From assembly GCF_010015445.1 (NCBI RefSeq), contig NC_053120.1, positions 8,958,114 through 9,022,113 of the forward strand: a DNA stretch of 64,000 nucleotides, given 5' to 3'. The notes below the pieces were generated by a model that was given only the letters and a program-made list of their open reading frames with translations, made no database searches and was not told where the DNA came from. The DNA comes from Perca fluviatilis. Its lineage: Eukaryota; Chordata; Actinopteri; Perciformes; Percidae. How positions within the stretch are numbered: position 1 is the stretch's first letter; the number at the start of each line of letters is the position of its first letter. Below are positions 1-12,998 of this stretch, one piece after another. Position numbers and translations under genes: made by a program.

Positions 1-1926
1 GGTGATCAGTAGAACATTTGCCAGAACGATACCTTCTCCCTGAGGGAAGCATCTCAAAGAAAGCCCCTGCTGGATGGCCTCAGGCATCATTAGCCAGTTG
101 CAAAGCTCAATTCTAGAGTCTAGCTTTATATCTGAACTCCAGGAGCGGTAAAATGCAGCTAAATGCGTTTATTTTGGTAAAATATCTGTCACTGTGGTAT
201 CACTGTAGTCTTCCTGTATGTGATTACCTGCCTGGCTTGACACATAAGCTCGCGTATCGTGTAAAAAATAGAGGAGACACCGAAACTATCGCTGCAGCGT
301 GGGGGCATGCGCGGACGCTACACTACCTGGTGTGGCCGGACAGATTGGATAACATGTTCGCCGAAATAAAAATAGCTGCGCTACGCTGCTACATTTACGC
401 CTGCGGTGTGTTCCCTGTGTCAGGCCGCTGGAAATCTGTCCAAAACGGAGAGGGACCAGGCGTATCTGCCAGAGCAAATAAAATATGAGCTTGCAGATTG
501 GTGTTGTTTCCAGGCAACTACATTTTACTAGTAAGTCACATATTTAAAGTAGTTATCTTGAAGACTTTCAGATTTGACAAAATATATGATGAGGCAGGGA
601 TGTTGCAATATCACGATCTTTATTTCATGAAGGAGACCTGAGTTAGTTCTGCAATTGACTTGGTTCCCAGAGTGCACACAATACATGATATTTTAAACAG
701 TGCAGATCGGTTAATCACACAATCTTTACCAACACTTCCTCCCGAAGTTTCCCCTCCCAATAGTAGTGATGACATTCCTTCTTTTATGTTCACATTTGAC
801 CGGTCAAGTCATGTCAAGTTCATTTGTAAAGCCCAATAACACAAATAGAGTAACAATGGGCTTCACAGGCAAAGAAAATATATGCAAAGGAAAATGGAAG
901 AAATTTCCACATAGGAAATTACCCCACATGTTCAGGTAAGCAAAAGAAGCCATAGTGTGATTACAAAATATTGAAAGTTGAATTCATAAATAAAGTCTAA
1001 CAATACGTTTATCATTAGTACAAACAAAATGTATGAAAGTATTCCAGATACTGTAAGTGCAATTTCAATTATTAACAGCCAAACAATTCAAAACCCAGCA
1101 TATTGCACACACAACCACACATTTGTTAGATGAAATACATAAATGCACATGCAAAGACACACGGTTTTCTTGTGCAAACTACAATATTTCAACTTTTATG
1201 CACATCTACGACCTTCTGACACACACTTACACACACCTCGCTAAACATGCATTCCCACCCAAATGCATGTATGCACACACAGCCATCTACACACAAGAAA
1301 GACTGCAAGACCAGTACAACTTGCTGCAAATGCAAATGTTAACTGACATTCATGTGCAGTATGACTAGATCACCATCAATCTGTGAAGTAGTGCACCTCC
1401 AGGAGAAAACAGGCAAGCAAACATGAGGCTTTTTGTATGTTTCCCACATTTTAATACAAAACCAACATCTCACAGGAAACATTGCACGTGACCACTTTGC
1501 TTTAATTTATAATACACAGGTCAATTTTGAAATTTATAATTAAAGTCAAAAAGATAAACTAAATATCTGGGAACTGCATACTTGATAAAAAGAGATTATC
1601 AAAATACACCTAATATGATCATGGCAGATATATAGTATTTATGTCAGTTTTGTCATGAATAATATAAATGCACTTAATGAGTTGCGTATGGACATGCTGA
1701 GCAATCAGATTCCACTGCAGCATGATTTAGATTTTAATGTAATTACACTGCAATAGAATCTCAGGGTTATTCCTATTAGCTGTGTCTGTGTCTCTTATAC
1801 ATCCACATTACTGAACACTATGAATCGCCAATCTGACTAATAATTCATTAATCGAAACAGAAATTTGAATTTAGATATATATTTCAACCGATGAGAGGTG
1901 GTATTATTATTCATCCCGAATGGTTT
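1..1926. other. Unclassified AT-rich non-coding sequence
   Basis: I recognise no gene or repeat family here. The short open frames have no family resemblance and no splice context. A loose CA-rich patch lies around 1081-1320 and is not a clean microsatellite. Confidence 0.6.
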
Positions 1927-2110
1927 CATGTATCTTTTTTTTTTTTTTTTATTTCTTTATTTATAAGGGACAGTGCACATTAATGAACATGAGTACAATG
2001 TCCAACATGTAAATGTGCCAGATTTAGCCGTACTGGCTAATTTTCATCTGCAGTCCCCAGTCTGGGGTTATGTACCCTTGATCACGGGACAGCTGTCATA
2101 ACTGGAGATG
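1927..2110 (-). repeat. Probable retroelement 3' fragment with poly-T at its left edge
   Basis: A run of about 18-20 T starts near 1927 and passes directly into a segment that resembles a tail-type interspersed repeat seen in fish genomes. A T-run on the + strand fits a poly-A-tailed insertion on the minus strand. I see no coding remnant, and the clade is undetermined. Confidence 0.4.
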
Positions 2111-3255
2111 TAACCTGCAACCATTTGACCATTGACTGAAATGGAAACCCTCTTTTCTGCCAGGTAAAGTTAACATCTGTGTCCGGTCTCAGTGACAGAC
2201 AGCACGTGAAGATAAATTAATCAGACGTCCATGTCCATTCCTTTCATCTGCAGTAATTGATGCCTGCTGCAAATAAGTGAAAGGTTAGGGGAAACCCACT
2301 GCTGTTAAAAAGTCAGCATCAAATATTAATGAAGAGGAGCCTGGGATGATTCAGCCTGTGTATTATTAATGACGACATTGGTAGAGTCCAACTGAGTGAA
2401 GGACACGGTCTGTGGACAGAGCCGAGTGTAGAAGCCTCAGGCTAAATTACTGACATTTTAGGAATTCATATATTCCTTTAATTTGGCATGGGAAAGTCCA
2501 ATTAGTGTTTGCACTTAATGTTTTCTGAGAATATATATAATATATAAAGAAGAGAATGAATCCATGAGTTTGTACTGATAAAGCCTGGAGCTGATCCACA
2601 GAGCATGAATTCAAGGAAACAGGTGGCAGCAAGAGAATCTGGGGGGATTTAATGTTGTATTTTCTGGTTTATTTTGTTTTTTAGAACTAATACCACCAAT
2701 ATTAGACAAAACTCATGTGATTATGAAAACAATGTGCAGCTCAGAAAGAACTGCTATTATCTGGGTAACATCAAATATCACAGATTACAGGAATATAAAT
2801 GAAGCTTTAAGGATTTATCATTGCAGACCATGTCTCCCCAACTCTGTCAAGACTACTTTGTTTGTTCAAACTTTCAAAACTTTTTACTTTTAAGACTGTT
2901 TACTTGATGATCAACTTCTTGCGGTTTTGCAAATACTAACTGTCCTCTCTAAATAGCAATGCCAGAAGTTGGGTGTTGTTATAACCCCACAAAGCCAAGA
3001 CTTTTAACCACGACCATGATCTTCCCCAACCTATTCAGACCTTAGCCGTAAGGGTGAAAAGTCAGGGTTATTTGCAAGGCACCGAAAAGTCCACATTACA
3101 ACAGAATGCTGGTATTGGACAGTTAAAACCCAATATTATGTTCAGTAAATATGTAAATATGTAATGATGTTTTTGAATTTAAATGTTTCCATAGTAATTT
3201 TCCCTAAATGTGACTCATCCATGTGGTTGTGTAAGTTAATGGATTGTTGTTTGCC
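2111..3255. other. Unclassified non-coding sequence
   Basis: AT-rich sequence. I recognise no gene, RNA or repeat. It ends where the miniature element at 3256 begins. Confidence 0.6.
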
Positions 3256-3684
3256 TAGTCTATATCTTCGATGTTCCACTTCCGGGATTGCTCTGTTGCC
3301 AGCGGAAATTCTGACGGATTTCACTCTTTTCGGCCGGATGTCCGGTACCGTTAGCTTTGTTTTGTAATTTTATGCACCGGTGGATTTATAAGGAATATTG
3401 TTAACTGATCCTCAGATCTCTTTAGGATAAATCGAGACAGCTAGCTAGACTATCTGTCCAATCTGAACATACACATGTTCCACCAAAATAAGTTCTTTTC
3501 CAAGGCTATTTTGCAGCGGCACCGTGGCTCTGCACGGTGCTTAGCGCCACCCATGAAGATTGTTATTGGTTTAAAGAAATGCCAATAAACCACAGGATGT
3601 TTTTCTCCCATCGCAGAATGCTGTGTGGACTAGCCAGACTCTCCTCCGCAGCGCTGTGGTGGAAGGTCTGGCAAAGCGAGATTA
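3256..3684 (+). mobile_element. Miniature DNA transposon with terminal hairpin, copy 1 of 3
   Basis: This is one of three related copies in the window, with 22269-22950 and 52623-53240. All share a left end near TAGTCTATAT, an internal block about clearing bound agents of the form CAGATCTCTNNAGG, a block GCTTAGCGCC, and a right end carrying a strong hairpin formed by CCAGACTCTCCTCCGC and its near complement. The left TAGTCT and the AGACTA/AGATTA right end form a short imperfect terminal inverted repeat. There is no coding capacity. The superfamily is not assigned, because I see no clear target duplication. Confidence 0.7.
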
Positions 3685-4924
3685 TCTCTAACCTAGCTAC
3701 ACTGTTATTGTTGTAACTGAACTACTAAAGTGCACGTTATTCTTCTGGTGATTTTGGCAGTTGACAAACTTCAGGAGCATTAACATCTGGCCTGGAGTAG
3801 AGTGGGCCCTGACTGCACGCAGCCTAGTAAAAGCAAGAAGGATGTGTTCCTATCCATGATGATTAATGGAGACAAATATGTGGTTTTATTTAATGGTATG
3901 ATTTGAAATTATATATAATTCCATCAAATTTTCATCCCGATGAGACACTGTCTGAGCCTGCATGAACTTCGGTGCCAGCATAAAAGTGGGTCCTAGGCGA
4001 CGATGATCCACAACCCAAACCTCAAGGGGATTCTTACATTGGCGTAGAAGCAGTACAAGTAGATTGTGTCATGAGATTATCACTAACAACACTGTAAGCC
4101 TCTACCTGTGTATGCTGTGTTTTCCAAAGTATGCCCGACAGTAATGGTACGACATGGGTGATGTTCATTCAGCTGCAAATGACCAGATTGAAATATGAAA
4201 CAAAAAAAATCACTTCTACTGTGATCGTGTGTAAAAAAAAACAGGAAGACAGGAAGTTATGGGTCTAATGGGAAATACAAACCATTTGACAATGAAAGTA
4301 TTGAGGTCTACTGATAGATTGTGCAAGTGATATACTAAATATGAAGGTAGTAAATAGATGTTTATATATGGAAACTCTGCATTTGGATAAGTACACAGAA
4401 GGACACAAATATTGGCTACTATTTCCATCTAAACCATCCTAATCCATCTGCTCACTGTTAATGTAATTAATTTTACAACTCAATGACAGATCTATTGAGG
4501 TATGTCTGTTTTAAACCATTTCAATGACCTGCCTAACAACTATTTGGAATTCCTCACAGATCTTAGGAAACAACACCAATTTAGGTTTATTTCTTTGTCA
4601 ATATTTCCTACCCAAAAACTAAATAAGCAAATGCCCCTAAAGCCAAGATTCTCAGGTGTAAACTCATTGAAAAAATGTATTTGTTGTTGTCATTCTTTCA
4701 CGCTTACATTAAACATCCCCTGCTTTATAATCCAAGGTATGTGCTGTGTTCAACAAATTAAAACGAATTAAATACACCTGCATATTTGGCATATATTGAA
4801 GACTTTGTATATAATACACCTGCTATCTCAGACCAGGAAGTTTAGGAAGAATCTTAATTTGTCTTGACCTGCCAATAAGATGAATGAATTTATTTAATTA
4901 CTGCATTATACAGTACGTTCTGCT
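3685..4924. other. Unclassified non-coding sequence
   Basis: I recognise no gene or repeat family. Short A and T runs are the only low-complexity features. Confidence 0.55.
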
Positions 4925-5480
4925 TTTTAGACATGCTAGTGGCGATGGCAATGGTTGGTCCACCACTGTGGTACAGACTGAAATAGCTCAACAACAATTG
5001 GATGGTTTGCCATGAGATTTTACATTCATGCCCCCCTCAGGATAAAGCCTAATGATGTTGGTGATCCACTTGATTTTGCTTTAGGTCAAGTTTTCATTTA
5101 TCCTGTGAAATATCTCCACATCTACTGGATGGATTGGCACACAATTTGGTAAAGACTTTCATAGTCCTTAGAGGATATGTATTCAGACAAGTATTTGAGG
5201 GATTTCTATGAAATCTCCATGTCCCTCTCTGGATGTATTGTAATAATTCTGGCAATCCCTTTACTTTTCATCTGGCATCCTTCCATCGGCCAATATTTTG
5301 GCTTATGACCAACTATCTAATGGCATCATCAGCTGTTTTAACATCACTTTCTGTTTTGCGGTAATTATCAAATGTTTATATGCTAATATGCTAAACTAAG
5401 ACGGTGAACATAGGTAACATTAGACCTGCCAGGCATTATGACACAAGCATGGCTGTGGATATTTAAATTTACCTGAAAAT
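4925..5480 (+). repeat. Degenerate interspersed repeat, fish family, longer copy
   Basis: The phrase CACTGTGGTACAGACTGAAATA is followed by repeated TGGATGG..TTGCCATGA-type blocks and later by ATGCTAATATGCTAAACTAA. This order matches a very common degenerate repeat that I know from perch-like fish genomes. A shorter related copy lies at 18783-18990 on the same strand, sharing the CCACTTTGGTACA and GGATTGCCATG blocks. No open frame is retained. Boundaries are approximate. Confidence 0.6.
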
Positions 5481-7252
5481 ACCATACTATTATGTTGGTC
5501 AAGTATGACTCTAGAGTAAAAGCTACCCCAAAAGATTACACTTCAGTGTTTTATGTATTTATTGGAGTAGGCATGCTCTGCTTCTACTAACTCTAATGAT
5601 GTTTGCACTCCTATTCATTCTGGCGGCCTGCCACAATTCAGCTGACTTTCATTCATCAAAGGGCCGTCTGCACAGGCTGCACAAACTGAGCAATAGGTCC
5701 TTTTTGTGACCCAAATACTATTATTATTATTATAACACCAGGTACCCTTCCCACATTTTATTATACTACAACTGACTGGCAATGTTTCTTTGAGATGATT
5801 TTATTATGAGGAGGAATTGCTGTGTTGCTGTGTAACAGAAGAGCATGTAGGCTCCTGAAAACACACCGCTAGATTCTTGTAAAATGATCTTATAGAAAGT
5901 CTAGTCTATTCGGTTGTGTGCATGCTTTACATCAACAAAATCTGAACATGTAAATGTGGAATGTATTGATGTCCATCCTGTTTGCTAATGATGATGATAA
6001 AAAACATTTTAATATGAAGTGACGATGTATAAGGGTAAAAGCTATTTGTCATCGCCTTTGACTTCTATCCCTGATCAATGTTTTCAATTTGTGCGTCAAT
6101 AAAAGCGAACAAGCTTAATGCGAGGGCTCAACAAGATCTTAAAGGGGTCACATTAAAAATGCAAAGCGTGGTAGATATCTCAAGTGCACTGACTGGAAGT
6201 TGTCCAAATATAATATTGTACCCCTGCAGCAATTATAGGGATCACTGGAAGGGTGGCGAGTGCGAGGAAATGAACTCAGGATCAATCTCAGCACTTATCA
6301 GGATATAAGTGAGTCGGCCGAGGTTCAAGGAGACTTTAGGAATCTGTTTGGCACCTGACGCAGTGCAGCTCTGGCTGGGAGAGGACAACTGGCAATCTCA
6401 CTCGACTTGTCAGCCCATTTAATTATGCTGTGTCTTTACTTATATGTACCTCAAATGTAAATTTTGAACTTACAGCACTTCATCAACAAACGTTCACAGA
6501 TTCATCATTCCTCACCGATTTCCCTTTTTTGTAAAGTCTCTAAGAGCCATTTTAATCATCTTTCTCTTATGTATTTTGTAGCAGAGACAAGTATTCAGGT
6601 ACTATGATACAATCTGTTTTCAAAGTCAACGGGTGATGAATATCTTCTATTTAATTCTACTGGCACTCTAAGCAGCTCATATTCCCAGCACTGGTATCTG
6701 CCTTGCATTATAAATGACAGAAGTCCTGCTTTGATCAGTTGCATTAGACAATAAACATTTAATATTTAATTCAAAAAGATAAATGCATTGATTGGCATCA
6801 ATGCAATCATTTTCAGTCTACTGAGATCACATTTCCTTGGCATTTTTAATCATAATCCCTATTATACACCTGAGGGCATCCACAGTTGTTAAGAATCTCT
6901 TAACACACCTCTCAATCTAAATCAATGTGGTACATTGTGATGTAAATTACCGTTTGGGCTTTAGGTTTCTAGCTGAGTGATTGAGAGTTCAGACAGTCTG
7001 AATTATGTGCCAGGCCTTTCTAATGGTAGCTCATAATTTCACAGATCAATGAGCATTATCTATAGCGGTAAAAAAAAAAAGTTGAATTTGTAATGGGGCC
7101 AAACTCAATATTCCACTCCCATTGTTCAGCAAGGACACAGCCTTTTGAATCCCACTTTGCTGCCAAGCACCCCCTTTGAAATATAGGATATCTTAGTGTG
7201 TTGTATCTGAAACCACTTGTCTGATATTCCATCTGAATTGAGATTTTGCTTC
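5481..7252. other. Unclassified non-coding sequence
   Basis: No gene is recognised. The 6060-6330 part is less AT-rich and lacks repeat signatures, so it could be a conserved non-coding element, but nothing in the sequence alone proves that. Confidence 0.5.
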
Positions 7253-7282
7253 GTCTCATTTCTGAGACATCAGAAATGAGAC
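7253..7282. repeat. Perfect 13-bp inverted repeat with 4-nt loop
   Basis: GTCTCATTTCTGA at 7253-7265 is exactly complemented by TCAGAAATGAGAC at 7270-7282 around the loop GACA. It could be a relic of transposon ends or a chance hairpin. No U-run terminator or RNA gene is associated. Confidence 0.8.
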
Positions 7283-7487
7283 AGTGTGCAGATAACCAAG
7301 GTTGAATTACCAACCAGGCAAAGCAGGCAACTGCCCTGAGGGCCCAGACACACAGAGCCCCAAAGGGAGGTTCATTGTGAGTCGATTGGTTTGTGTTAAT
7401 CTGACTAAGTATAACTTTGTTTGCGAATATACACTACAGCAGAATACAGAAGCCAGGACACAGCGAGAAGGAGGAGGCTGGGGTTAA

Positions 7488-7703
7488 AGGAATGGTTTGA
7501 CATTTTGTTAAAACGGCACTTATTTGCTTGACAGCACTCTCCTATCTGTCTGTTAAATATGGAGCTAGATCCAGGAGATAATTAGCCTCCCTTAGCATAA
7601 TGCCTTAAAGTAGAGGGAAACAGCTAGCCTAGCTCTGTTCAAAGGTCAAATATTGTGTCTAACACTTCTGAAAGTCACAGATTAACACATTGTATTGTGT
7701 TTG
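7488..7703 (+). repeat. Degenerate miniature element, fish family, copy 1 of 3
   Basis: The blocks GGTTTGACATTTTG, TGTTAAATATGGAGCTA, TTAGCATAA and GGAAACAGCTAGCCTAGCTC, in this order, match a widespread non-coding repeat of perch-like fishes. Related pieces lie at 23023-23075 (+) and 48690-48850 (-). It has no coding capacity. Its ends are too eroded to show a target duplication. Confidence 0.65.
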
Positions 7704-8077
7704 TTTGTTCTGTACACAAACACAAATGGGAAGTTGCATGCTTGAACCAGTGTTTTAGTCAAGACCACCTAAACAGAGACCAAGTCAACAAGACCAGAAT
7801 GTATTGAGACCAAGAGAAGACTTCGACTTTGAGGGGTTAAGACCAAGAGCAGACCAGTGCCAGACAGCCAGACCTTCTTCTCTAGCAACATTATTAAAAA
7901 AGATGAAGCAAGGAATACGTGATCAGTGATCAGAGTGGTTGGAAATAAACTCCCAATTAAAACAATAAATTGATTACCCAAACTGAATGAAAACATCCAT
8001 CACAGTTCACAGATGGGCTTCCTGGTCCAACTAGCCATAGTTGTATGAATGCATTGTTTTGCTGTGCAATGATTACC

Positions 8078-8131
8078 AGGTACCTTACTGAATGTAAGTG
8101 TACCAGGTACACTTACATTCAGTTTGTACCT
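8078..8131. repeat. Long near-perfect palindrome, 26-bp arms
   Basis: The left arm 8078-8104 and right arm 8106-8131 are reverse complements around a single central A. They differ only near the outer part, where one arm has CCTTACTG and the other CAGTTTG. The core GAATGTAAGTGTACC pairs exactly with GGTACACTTACATTC. Such a cruciform-capable palindrome is unusual in this otherwise plain region. Confidence 0.85.
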
Positions 8132-11100
8132 CTAAATAAAGTGAATTACATAACTGGCCTAAACTATTGGTATGTTCATCACCTGTCTGATTGTTTGACC
8201 GCTTCTGTTTTTGTTCTAGCAAATCTCTGTTATTCCCAAATCTCAGCACTTTCCTGAATGCAGTGTTATTATTACCAATAGAAATGTTTGCCAAAACTAT
8301 GAAAATAAAACTGAAGTTGTGATAAACCTGAACCACCCTTTAACTGGGGCCCAGCCTCTCACAGCCCCTTTAAGACGTTAATCCGGCCATGCAACTCACA
8401 TCACTTACAAGGCACAGTTCTGGATCCCCAATTGGACCCCTTTACCCTGGTCATTGGTCAAGTGAAAATATATCTTTATAATGTTCCAGCTTGTGATACA
8501 ACTGCACATGTATTGCTGAAGAAACTCTGGTGTTCTAGTGTAGAACTTGCAAGACAACATGGCCAGTGATTGATTATGTCGCAAACCCGCAATTTATAAT
8601 GTTAGAGCTCAGCAAGATGGACACAAGTTACCTCTCATAGAACTCATAAAATCTGTGAACTCAGCATAACATTTTAACTAGCTGCAAAGATGGCAAAATA
8701 CATCCCCAAAAAATAAATATTAAAAGCAGCTTTCTCTTCCTAAGAGTTTAAAGAGCATGAAATTCAAACACAGGTAATGGAAGCCCAACTGTATAATTAT
8801 ACTCTTGTCTCATACAGAGATGCAGAAGTGCATTCATTCCTCTCTTTGCTTCGGGCCATTTCTGATCCAACATAAGAGAGGGCTCTGCAGTGTGAATGCA
8901 TTTTGCAGCTGGTGAGTGCATCCTTAGATATATACGCCCAATTGACATGAAAGGTTAAGCTATTATGATCTGCACAGGGCAGATAAATAGAGTCCTGCTG
9001 GGTAGAGAGAAAGAGAAAACACCACTTTTTCTTCAAGAAATGTTTACTGGACCTGCAGGGCAAGCATGCATAATCGTGGTGTAATTCAATTAATATGTTG
9101 CCTCAAAATATTCTGAGCAAAAAACAACAATTTATCTGTACTACGAGATGTTTCATATTAAATGATGCAGCTCATTGAGCTGAAATCTGGAACGACGTAA
9201 CTAAGATAAGGTGAAAACATTCATTGATTTGAGTCAGTGCTGGTAATTCAGATTTATAGACATTCAAGGACTAATAGTGGGCCGTGAAAGAGCATCCATC
9301 ACCAGTGGCATGTGGCATTGATGGGCCTGAGAATGTGAGGCAGTTTTATGGATGCGTTATGAGCAGGCTGTCTGAGCAATTTTAAAGCTGCATCACTCAG
9401 GGTGTCAAACAAAACGTGTCTACATGTATTCACTTAGAGTATATCCATACTAAGCCTGACCATACCAGTAATAATCTGTGGTACACACACAAACACACAC
9501 ATTATCCAATAACACCCAAGGCTCTGTCCATTTGATGTACAATCACCCTGTGAATACTGTGGTAAATACTATAAGCCTCTCTGTTATCGTTCCTTCACAT
9601 TCGGCCCTCCCCCAAAATGGTCCTTGTTAGCTAGAAGCCCCAAAGATGTCAGTGCAGAGAGAGCAGATGCATCAAAGTGCCAAGTATTGTGATGTCTGCG
9701 AGACCCCGTTGGCTTAAAATTCCAACCCTGCGCTCACGCCTACGCCGCATGAAAAAACAGTTACAGTAATTGCAGAGGGGCTATTGTTTTTCTTAGCAGC
9801 AGAGATAATTGTGTTTACAAATGGTTGGTGGAAATTTGAATCTTAAGAGACACTGGGTCAGATTGGAAATGACAACTGCAAAATTGGGCATTTGTTTAAG
9901 GGAGAACTGCCTTTTACCCCACACACAATGTGTGTTGAAGTTAGCTTTTATAAAACTCCAACTGCCACGATATAAAAAGGCTTAATTCAACGATGTGTGA
10001 CATTATCACAGATGTATCTGTGCCTCTAACCATTCAAACATAAACATCCTTTTCTCTTCTGCTTACAAGATGGACAAAGTCTGTTTCAGACCAAATTTCA
10101 AAAACATCTGTTGGTTTGTTTATTGCTCAAAAACAAATTAGTGAGATGAGAAAGCAGAGGCGAAAGTATCAGTTCAATTTAAAAACCTACAAAAAAAATC
10201 ACAGTATTTTGAAACATATGGCAACGCTTTTAATCAAGGAAATGATGTCTGTTAAAATTCATCACACAGCCTTAGAGGACAGGTCAAATGGGAGTTAACG
10301 CTTCAAGCAAAGAGTGCGTGTTTACTTTATGTTCTTGTAATGAGTAAGATAAGTTTTAACTTGCCATGATGAGCATGAAAAGTTGGTCCCAAGAACTTTT
10401 TAAACAACAAACTTTAAATACAAAGATCATACTTAAACTTAACATCATCTTTGAAACAGAAATAAAACACACACAAGCTTACATGCACATCTTCTCTACA
10501 CACACAGTTAAAATATATATGGTGGCCAATCTTATGAGAACCTTAAAACACAGTAATAAAAAGAGCATCCTCTTTGTCACCAAGCTAATTTACAGTGTGT
10601 CAGTGTGGATGGGTATAATGCCCATAACTCTTTATATGTGCTTACTTTAACGGCAAAACAATAGACACAATAGAGTTTGACTTAGAGATAGTCAGGTGGA
10701 TGTTGCCCAGGCCATTGTGATTCTTTTGGCAGCACTAGCAGCGAGATGGGGAGATATACTCATCCTTCATAATTTAAGGAGTTGGGCTGTGCCAGGTATT
10801 TAGAAAGCTTATTCCCTTCTGAGTTGCCCTGCAATTTAATCCAGGGGCTCAGTCAAGCAAAACCGATGAATTTTGTCATCTTCTGAGAGGCAAGAGAGTT
10901 GACCGATCTGAAGTCTTGAGCTAATGTATGAGATAGACAGAAAATATGAGAAAGAAAATCTATTTACTTCCTTTTAGAGTGGATTAAGTCCAGAAGTCAT
11001 GTCTGCAGAAGTGAATTTAGTTATTCAAATACTTGTCAGATGTCAGCACAGTTTATAATGTTATTAACACATTTCTAGACCGTCAATTATAAGTTGCTTT

Positions 11101-11407
11101 TTGATAATAATGATCTTGAAGATTTTCATTCAAATAAATCAAGTCATTCTCTATTGCTGAATGAGGTAACACGATCGTGATTGAGCCTGTGACCCACTGA
11201 TCAAAGCTATTGCATTTGCAGTATTACGAACTGAGTGTCTGTGGCATCGGATCACAAGTGGCGCACAGTTAGTGACGCATTTTCCAGCACCCAGCAGTGG
11301 TTGGTCCGCCAGAGAGTATAGGCGGAGCTGACGCAACAGACTCGCTCTGAGTAACTAACGTCACACAGGCAACACTGTTTGGATCTTTGGGAAGTGAAAT
11401 CCAAAAA
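8132..11407. other. Unclassified non-coding sequence
   Basis: I recognise no gene, RNA or repeat family over this long stretch. Open frames of 60-94 codons occur at the density expected by chance and lack domain resemblance. Confidence 0.55.
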
Positions 11408-11433
11408 TTGGCGATAAATACACTTATCGCCAA
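11408..11433. repeat. Perfect 10-bp inverted repeat
   Basis: TTGGCGATAA at 11408-11417 and TTATCGCCAA at 11424-11433 are exact complements around a 6-nt loop. No gene is associated, and its meaning is unknown. Confidence 0.75.
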
Positions 11434-12867
11434 AGGTGCTGCCAAAGAGAAGGAATCGGAGATCTTAAGTACCCCATCTCTGAGACCTTGATTTTTCGAT
11501 AAAACAAGATTTTTTAATGTATAAAACAATTAAAAGTTGTTTTGTCAAGGGAGGGGCAAGTATATAGTAGGATGAATCAGTACCACAGCATTTATGCAGT
11601 AGCTACATTATTATTGTGAGGTAACACAACAATAATGTAACATTTACAAAAGCCTGCTTATTTTTTTTTAAACTGTAGGAAAAATACATAAAACATCTAA
11701 AATTGATATATGAACATGTAAAGTAAACATAATTTGGAGGCAAGGTGCTTACAGAAACATACTGGTGGTATGTTAATTTATAGATATTTGTTAGGAAGTT
11801 ACAACTACGGCAGGCTGTGTTGTATATGCTCACCTCCTCAAAGATACACATGTTTCAGACAAGTTTCTGATGCCGGTGGAAATTGTTGACAATAGGGACA
11901 ACATCGACACTGCTCAAGGAAGACACCGTAATGTTATCCTTTTCAGTAAGATACTGCACATCTAACAAAGCCATTTCCACTGAAAACTTTTTTGCCCACT
12001 GTGAGCGCTTCTATCTGTCACAGTAAATGAATGCATGTAAACACTGCGATTGCTCGGAAATAGTCTACTATTCAGTAATGAGACAAGGCAAACCTTCCCA
12101 AAACTGCCAAAGCCACTGCTCCAATCTTTTTTAGCAATGTATTACAATACTGCCAGATCATTAAATTGTCTTCTTCAACAAATGTTGGATTGGCTGAATA
12201 ATATAAGTTAAGTAAATTCCCTACTTTTTTTATCCGTTGCACAGTAAATATTTTGTCTTGAAAGACAATGGTTCAAACTTTCAAATTCTAACATTTCTTC
12301 ACCACTGAAGGTCAGATTTGCTTTCACTGCAGTTGATTGAACCAAAGTATTGAGCTGGCTGCCAGATGATCAGATAAGACTAAAGTAACTGACCGATATC
12401 CATGTGGTGCCTAGCTTTGCCTTGGGCTGTGTAAATGTTCTTTTAACAGCACGTTAACACTGCATACATTAAAACTGTCTGAAGAAATGTTCTCAGCGCA
12501 AGTGGGAGCGTGTGTAAGAGAGAGAGGTTATTACACAAATGATCATAGATTCATGAATTTGTAATATAGAAATTTGAAACTCAATCAACGATCAAAATGA
12601 GTTTCATAAGGGGAAGGGGATCTGTGCTCCTAAACGAATTATCACATTTTGCTATTGAGATGAATTAAATGTGATCTACATATAAACTAAAATCATTAAT
12701 TTCATATTGATTTTTTCTATATTGTATGATAAACACACAGAACAAGGGGGAAAATATTCAACGAATGGGAAAGAAAGAAAGAATCTACGAAAGAAATTGA
12801 GGCTCAGGAAGTACAAAGCATCACATATGTTTCAATACAGTGGTGATTTTAGACCCTTTTCAGGGGG
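11434..12867. other. Unclassified non-coding sequence
   Basis: AT-rich sequence, with no gene or repeat family recognised. Confidence 0.55.
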
Positions 12868-12898
12868 GGTTAACCCTGACCCTAACCCCTAACCCTTT
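12868..12898. repeat. Short interstitial telomere-like tract
   Basis: A degenerate series of CCCTAA-like units (CCCTGA, CCCTAA, CCCCTAA, CCCTTT) is preceded by a G-run. It is too short and degenerate for a fused telomere. Similar TTAGGG-like words occur at 37963-37982 and 57414-57428, both inside mobile elements. Confidence 0.7.
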
Positions 12899-12998
12899 TG
12901 CGAAAGGCAGATAACCGCAGGTTGCCATTTATCTTATAATGGATAGTTGTGTTTTGTTATTTAAATGATTGAGGAAATAAACGTGTCCATGAGTCTAT

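Noticed and set aside
153..488. A 111-codon coding region
   Set aside because: Overlaps an opposite-strand frame, shows no family resemblance, and has no splice signals of note.
12868..12898. A fused-telomere or chromosome-end signal
   Set aside because: Only a few degenerate units; similar words elsewhere lie within mobile elements.
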